Shown here in pieces: positions 18,019 through 21,020 of a DNA stretch of 21,020 nucleotides. Origin of the DNA: CAYSLC01 sp964431545 (lineage in GTDB: Bacteria; Desulfobacterota; Desulfobacteria; Desulfobacterales; JAABSP01). The stretch lies in assembly GCA_964431545.1 (NCBI GenBank), contig CAYSLC010000083.1, positions 1 to 21,020 on the forward strand. The letters run 5' to 3'. The first letter of the stretch is position 1. Every line of letters starts with the position of its first letter. Position numbers and translations under genes: made by a program. The notes below the pieces were generated by a model. The model did no database searches. It was not told where the DNA came from and saw only the letters and a program-made list of their open reading frames with translations.

Positions 18019-18480
18019 CTACCCGATATGGGGCATCAGGCTCCAGCGGATCACCCAACCGTCGGCGTCCTCGTCCCGGTCGAGGCAGAGGATCCCGCCG
18101 TTCTGGAACTTGAAGACCGGCTTGTCCGCGTCGCCGGTGATCAGGAACCCGGTCAGCTTTTCCATGAAGGGGAGGTGCCCCACCACCATGCCGTTGCCTT
18201 CGGGGTCGATGGTCCCCGCAAAGGCGGCCACGTCGTCCATGGGTCCGATCCCTTCGACGGACGAGACCCCCTGGGCGGGCTCCAGGGCGTCGGCGAAGAT
18301 CCGTGCCGTCTCCTCCGCCCGCTTCTTGCCGCTGTGGCGGATCGATGACACCGGGACGTTGTACCCCTTGGCCACGGTGGCGATGCGCTCCACTTCCGAT
18401 CTCCCCTCGTCGGAGAGGCTCTTGTCCGGATCGACGTCCTTGGGGAGGTTCTTTCCGTGTTGTACCAGATACAATGCCAT
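18019..18480 (-). CDS. SixA-type phosphohistidine phosphatase (histidine phosphatase superfamily)
   Basis: This 153-residue protein belongs to the SixA branch of the phosphoglycerate-mutase-like superfamily, which removes phosphate from histidine, including Hpt domains such as that of ArcB. The nucleophile histidine is H8, but the usual R-H-G is Q-H-G here (VQHGKN). The other catalytic positions look intact: R54 in SGKKRAEET and H102 in VVGHLPF. Length matches SixA. The start has an AGGAGG site and its own promoter. It is divergent from the DHH phosphoesterase gene. A hybrid kinase with an Hpt domain is encoded about 5.5 kb away, a possible substrate. QHG variants recur in this family, so activity is likely but altered. 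Confidence 0.85.
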   Translation of the reverse strand: MALYLVQHGKNLPKDVDPDKSLSDEGRSEVERIATVAKGYNVPVSSIRHSGKKRAEETARIFADALEPAQGVSSVEGIGPMDDVAAFAGTIDPEGNGMVVGHLPFMEKLTGFLITGDADKPVFKFQNGGILCLDRDEDADGWVIRWSLMPHIG

Positions 18481-18494
18481 CTTCTCCTCCTTAC

Positions 18495-18523
18495 TTGAAA
18501 TTTGTTCCGTTCCTCTATATACT
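18495..18523 (+). promoter_or_regulatory. Promoter for the DHH phosphoesterase gene
   Basis: TTGAAA (18495-18500), a 17-base spacer and TATACT (18518-18523) form a near-consensus sigma-70-type promoter on the plus strand. The predicted start near 18530 gives a leader of about 125 bases that contains the perfect hairpin at 18563-18593. Its -10 overlaps the -10 of the opposing sixA promoter by two bases. Confidence 0.55.
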
Positions 18524-18542
18524 GCGCCCTTTTTTTTGTCCA
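18514..18542 (-). promoter_or_regulatory. Promoter for the sixA-type gene
   Basis: Read on the minus strand, TGGACA (18542-18537), a 17-base spacer containing an A-run, and TATAGA (18519-18514) resemble a sigma-70-type promoter. The predicted start is about 27 bases before the sixA ATG. The two divergent promoters share bases 18518-18519, so polymerase binding at one should exclude the other. Confidence 0.5.
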
Positions 18543-18562
18543 TGGAGGCGCAACGGATCTTC

Positions 18563-18593
18563 CCGGGGCGTCGAGGGTTCCTCGACGCCCCGG
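18563..18593. other. Perfect 14-bp hairpin in the DHH gene leader
   Basis: Bases 18563-18576 (CCGGGGCGTCGAGG) and 18580-18593 (CCTCGACGCCCCGG) are exact complements around the loop GTT. It is the strongest inverted repeat I found in the window. No T-tract follows on either strand, so it is not a standard intrinsic terminator. It lies in the predicted leader of the DHH gene, ending 61 bases before the ATG. Roles could include transcript stabilisation, protein binding, or a DNA operator. Confidence 0.7.
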
Positions 18594-18654
18594 ACCATCT
18601 GTTCATCATAGCGCAACAGATCCGCAGATCAAAATCTTTTCCGGAGGTGGGTAC

Positions 18655-19545
18655 ATGAGAATCGTGACGCGAGCGGACTTCGACGGGGTGGTTTGCGCGG
18701 TGCTGCTCAAGGAGGCGGAGGCGGTGGACGACCCCGTGAAATGGGTGGAGCCCAACCAGATGCAGCGGGGGGAAGTGGCGATCCGGAAGGGGGATATCGT
18801 GGCCAACCTGCCGTTCCATCCCGACTGTTCCCTCTGGTTCGACCACCACTACACCAATCGGCCCGAAGTCCCGTTTTCGGGGGATTTCCGGATCGCCCCC
18901 TCGGCCGCCGGGATCATCCATGACTATTACCGGAACCGGTTCCGGAGGGACTACGGCGAACTCGTCCGCCAGGCCGACAAGATCGACGCCGCCGAACTGA
19001 CCCAGGAGGAAGTCCGCCGGCCGGAGGACCACCCCCATATCCTGCTCTCCATGACCATCTCCAGCAGCGACCCCTCGGACGAGCCGTACTGGAACCGGCT
19101 GGTGGACCTTCTGGGCCGGCACGGCATCGATCGGGTCCTCGAAGATCCCGAGGTCGAGGCGCGGTGCCGGGGGGTGATCGCGCGGAACCGGGCCTACGAG
19201 GTCCATTTGCGGGAGAACACCCGGGTGGAGGAGGGCGTCGCCGTCACCGATTTCCGGTCCTTCGACGAGGCCCCCTCCGGGAACCGGTTCCTGGTCTATT
19301 CCATGTTCCCGGAGGCTGCCGTCCATGCCCGGATCCGGCACGATCGGGAGGCGGACAAGGTGATCGTCAACGTGGGCCACAGCATCTTCAACCGGACCTG
19401 CCGGGTCAACGTGGGGCTGATGCTCTCCCGGTTCAACGGCGGCGGCCACGCCGGCGCCGGGTCCTGCACCCTCGATCCCGCCTCCGCCGACGAGACCATC
19501 GGCAAGATCATCGAGATCCTGAAGCGGAACGAAAAGAACGACTGA
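18655..19545 (+). CDS. DHH-DHHA1 family phosphoesterase (exopolyphosphatase-like)
   Basis: This 296-residue protein belongs to the DHH superfamily of metal-dependent phosphoesterases, whose members cleave nanoRNA, pAp, cyclic dinucleotides or polyphosphate. The N-terminal DHH domain has RADFDG (6-11), DHHYTN at 63-68 and ADKIDAAE near 107-114; the C-terminal DHHA1 domain has the substrate-binding FNGGGHAGAG (260-269). It closely resembles proteins I recall from Geobacter-type genomes annotated as exopolyphosphatase-like, but the substrate is not established. The frame is open up to 18502, but the ATG at 18655 was chosen because GGAGG is eight bases upstream and homologues begin MRIVTR. It is the only plus-strand gene in the right part, divergent from sixA and convergent with the methyltransferase gene (15 bases apart). 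Confidence 0.9.
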   Translation: MRIVTRADFDGVVCAVLLKEAEAVDDPVKWVEPNQMQRGEVAIRKGDIVANLPFHPDCSLWFDHHYTNRPEVPFSGDFRIAPSAAGIIHDYYRNRFRRDYGELVRQADKIDAAELTQEEVRRPEDHPHILLSMTISSSDPSDEPYWNRLVDLLGRHGIDRVLEDPEVEARCRGVIARNRAYEVHLRENTRVEEGVAVTDFRSFDEAPSGNRFLVYSMFPEAAVHARIRHDREADKVIVNVGHSIFNRTCRVNVGLMLSRFNGGGHAGAGSCTLDPASADETIGKIIEILKRNEKND

Positions 19546-19560
19546 CCGGTCGTCATCCGG

Positions 19561-20559
19561 CTACCGGAGCCGGCCCATGAGGATGCTGGAGTCGGTGGGC
19601 CCCCGGAAGGGGAGCCGGTGGATGTCCACGACGCCGGCGGACGAGAGCATCTCCGTGAGGTGGCTTTCGGAATAGGCCTGGCCCGATTCGGTCCCCAGGA
19701 GCATGTTGAGGGAGAAGAGGGCCGGAAACAGGGGCCGGTCCAGGGTGTCCTCCAGGATGAACTCGTGGATCATGATCAGCCCGCCCGGCGTCAGGGCCGA
19801 GACGGCTTTTTCGATGATCTTCCGGCAGTCCTCCGGGCCTTCGCCGTGGAGGATGTGGGAGAGCCACGCCGCATCATATTCTCCCGGCACCGGCTCCTCG
19901 ATGAAATCCCCGTCCATGAACGCCACCCGGTCCGACACCCCGAACCGTTCGATGGTCTTCTCGGCAAAGGGCCGGGTTGTGGGCAGGTCGTAGACGGTGG
20001 CCCGGAGCCGGGGGTTTTCGAGACAGAAGTGGATGGCGTAGGTGCCGGGTCCGCCCCCCAGGTCGAGGAGGGTCCGGCGGTCCTCCAGGTCGATGATCTT
20101 GGAGACGGTTGGGGCGATGGCCATGGCGATGTTGAACATCCCCATGAGGAAGCTCTCCCTGCGCGACTCGTCGGTGAAGGAGGCCCGGGTTCGCACCGGC
20201 CGGCCGGTGCGAACCCCTTGGTCGAGGTTCGACCACGAATCGACCAGGTGGTAGTGGTGCATGATCATGAAGCCGATGTACTCGGGGGACGCCTTGGAGA
20301 GCCAGCGGGCGCTTTCGGGCGTGTTGGCGTACGTCTTCCCCGACTTGACCAGCAGGCCCATGGCGGAGAGGGCGTTCAGGAGCATGCCCGTGGCCCGGGG
20401 ATCGGCGTCGATGGATTCGGCCACCTGTTCGGCGGTCCGTTCGTTCCCGCCCAGGGCGGTGAAGACATCCAGGGAGACCCCCGCGTGGAGAGTGCAGGTT
20501 TTCCAGAAGTAGCCGGAGGTCTCCAGCAGGGTGCCGGGGTGCCATTGGGGTTTTTCCAT
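19561..20559 (-). CDS. SAM-dependent O-methyltransferase (AdoMet_MTase family 2)
   Basis: This 332-residue methyltransferase has an N-terminal winged-helix dimerisation domain (about 10-100, with RTAEQVAESIDADPR typical of the family) and a C-terminal Rossmann SAM-binding domain. The SAM motif is LLDLGGGPGTYA (164-175). H238 in SHILHGEG corresponds in position to the catalytic base of plant and bacterial O-methyltransferases. Relatives methylate hydroxyl groups of quinones, carotenoids or secondary metabolites; the substrate here cannot be assigned. The ATG at 20559 has AAAGGA upstream and gives a normal length; the open frame continues for 148 more codons, but the upstream part has no family similarity and is structured leader and intergenic DNA. 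It sits alone, downstream of a leader with a nested hairpin. Confidence 0.88.
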   Translation of the reverse strand: MEKPQWHPGTLLETSGYFWKTCTLHAGVSLDVFTALGGNERTAEQVAESIDADPRATGMLLNALSAMGLLVKSGKTYANTPESARWLSKASPEYIGFMIMHHYHLVDSWSNLDQGVRTGRPVRTRASFTDESRRESFLMGMFNIAMAIAPTVSKIIDLEDRRTLLDLGGGPGTYAIHFCLENPRLRATVYDLPTTRPFAEKTIERFGVSDRVAFMDGDFIEEPVPGEYDAAWLSHILHGEGPEDCRKIIEKAVSALTPGGLIMIHEFILEDTLDRPLFPALFSLNMLLGTESGQAYSESHLTEMLSSAGVVDIHRLPFRGPTDSSILMGRLR

Positions 20560-20593
20560 GGGGTCGTCCTTTCTCGGGAGGGGTCCGTATGTC

Positions 20594-20643
20594 GGGCGCC
20601 GCTCTCGGACGGGAGCGCTTCGTCCCGCCATAAAGCGGCGCCC
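20594..20643 (-). promoter_or_regulatory. Nested hairpin in the methyltransferase leader
   Basis: GGGCGCCGCT (20594-20603) and AGCGGCGCCC (20634-20643) form a perfect 10-bp outer stem. Inside it, GGACG (20607-20611) and CGTCC (20621-20625) form a second stem with a 9-base loop. The structure lies in the predicted untranslated leader, ending about 35 bases before the ATG. It may control translation or message stability. It does not match a riboswitch that I recognise. Confidence 0.5.
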
Positions 20644-20659
20644 CGTCAGCTTTCGGGAA

Positions 20660-20688
20660 ACCATACCACGGAGGGGGACCTTTTTCCA
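20660..20688 (-). promoter_or_regulatory. Possible promoter for the methyltransferase gene
   Basis: On the minus strand TGGAAA (20688-20683), 17 bases, and TATGGT (20665-20660) preceded by TGG give a weak -35 with an extended -10. The predicted start near 20653 gives a leader of about 94 bases containing the nested hairpin. Each hexamer matches consensus at four of six positions. Confidence 0.35.
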
Positions 20689-20707
20689 TGCGAAAACGGG
20701 GGTCACG

Positions 20708-20795
20708 GCCTGGTTGTAAACCCTTTTCAGGGGTGCAAATCCGCCGACCGCGCCGGAGCAAACCCGGCCGCGGCGTCGATCGCCGGAACCGAGGC
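20708..20795 (+). ncRNA. Candidate c-di-GMP-I (GEMM)-like riboswitch fold
   Basis: On the plus strand the sequence can form a three-way junction. P1 is GCCTGGTT (20708-20715) with AACC-g-AGGC (20787-20795). P2 is a short stem ACCC/GGGT around 20720-20734. P3 is CCGCGCCGG (20748-20756) with CCGG-c-CGCGG (20764-20773). Junction text GTAAACC and GGGGTGCAAATCC resembles the GEMM-I consensus GCAAACC and GGGACGCAAAGCC, and GATCGCCGGAACC resembles the 3' strand GGUAGCCGGGUUACC. However, the P2 loop is not a GNRA tetraloop and several conserved bases differ, so it may be degenerate or coincidental. The gene it would control lies at or beyond the right edge. Confidence 0.25.
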
Positions 20796-21020
20796 GTTGT
20801 CCCAATTCCAGAAGCCGAAGAGGATCCGTCCGTTTCTTTCGGCGCCGTCGAGGGTAGATCCTTGATCCCTTATTGACAACCATGAACAGGGCCTGTAAAT
20901 CGACAACCGTGGGGCTCAACGCATTCATGCGTGAAAGACTCCGGAATTTTCCGAGGCGGAAGTACGCGGATCGATCGAAGGGCTCACGGAGGGTCCGGAA
21001 CAACCTTCTTGTGAAAATGG

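Larger units (their letters stand above)
20560..21020. other. Right-end intergenic region without a complete gene
   Basis: These 461 bases carry the methyltransferase leader and possible promoter, the GEMM-like fold, and a repeat/palindrome cluster (20875-20908). They also hold a small inverted repeat ACGCAT-TC-ATGCGT (20919-20932). A plus-strand frame opens at the ATG at 20882 and runs without stop to the window edge (46 codons), but it is Arg/Lys-rich, lacks a ribosome site and resembles nothing I know. The minus frame in phase with the methyltransferase is also open but unlike protein. Base composition falls toward the right end. Confidence 0.5.

Noticed and set aside
18019..19449. A 476-codon minus-strand frame ending with the sixA gene
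   Set aside because: The upstream 320 codons are antisense to the DHH phosphoesterase. The ATG at 18480 has a perfect ribosome site and gives a SixA-length protein.
19546..19560. Terminator between the convergent DHH and methyltransferase genes
   Set aside because: The 15-base gap has CCGG repeats but no stable stem with a T-tract on either strand.
19561..21003. A 480-codon frame that would extend the methyltransferase by 148 residues
   Set aside because: The extension crosses strong hairpins, is rich in Arg, and has no similarity to the family. The ATG at 20559 gives the usual length and domain order.

Overview
This 21 kb window is high-GC, densely packed bacterial DNA, nearly all coding on the minus strand. 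It looks like a scaffold from a draft or metagenome assembly: it opens with a 77-base poly-C tract and has a 100-base N gap whose two flanks are the same 55 bp. The split glycine decarboxylase (gcvPA/gcvPB), the fused ADP-forming acyl-CoA synthetase, the hybrid kinase with SpoIIE phosphatase, and the Geobacter/Desulfobacteria-like DHH protein suggest a Desulfobacterota (former Deltaproteobacteria) bacterium. This is inference from gene content, not a phylogenetic result.

Layout. 131-526 (+) is a small secreted protein of unknown function. 561-6759 (-) is a glycine cleavage operon, gcvT-gcvH-gcvPA-gcvPB-lipB-lipA: the aminomethyltransferase, the lipoyl carrier and both halves of the decarboxylase, followed by the two enzymes that make the lipoyl group on the carrier. 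Only the L protein (dihydrolipoyl dehydrogenase) is absent here. A promoter with an overlapping 19-bp inverted-repeat operator lies in front of gcvT. 6952-8460 (-) holds a DUF4184 membrane protein and a secreted HEAT-like protein. 8651-12520 (-) is a signalling module: a STAS anti-anti-sigma factor, an RsbW-like anti-sigma kinase, a receiver-SpoIIE phosphatase and a membrane hybrid histidine kinase ending in an Hpt domain. The kinase reading frame starts inside cinA, which overlaps the ADP-forming acyl-CoA synthetase gene, which follows an enoyl-CoA hydratase gene (12510-16691). 16734-17879 (-) is a LysM-containing lytic transglycosylase. 18019-18480 (-) is a SixA-type phosphatase, divergent from a DHH phosphoesterase (18655-19545, +) across a compact control region with two overlapping promoters and a perfect 14-bp hairpin. 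19561-20559 (-) is a SAM-dependent O-methyltransferase with a structured leader. The last 460 bases contain no complete gene but carry a c-di-GMP-I-like RNA fold and a repeat/palindrome cluster.

How the genes may work together. The gcv-lip cluster is a self-contained one-carbon module and could run in either direction. The kinase, receiver phosphatase, anti-sigma kinase and STAS protein form a complete phosphorelay-to-partner-switch chain with no sigma factor nearby. A SixA phosphatase, whose family is known to dephosphorylate Hpt domains, is encoded about 5.5 kb away. The most unusual items are the overlapping divergent promoters with their hairpin leader, the gcv operator, the riboswitch-like element near the right end, and the coupling of cinA to the signalling operon. 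I did not find a clearly new defence or mobile system.
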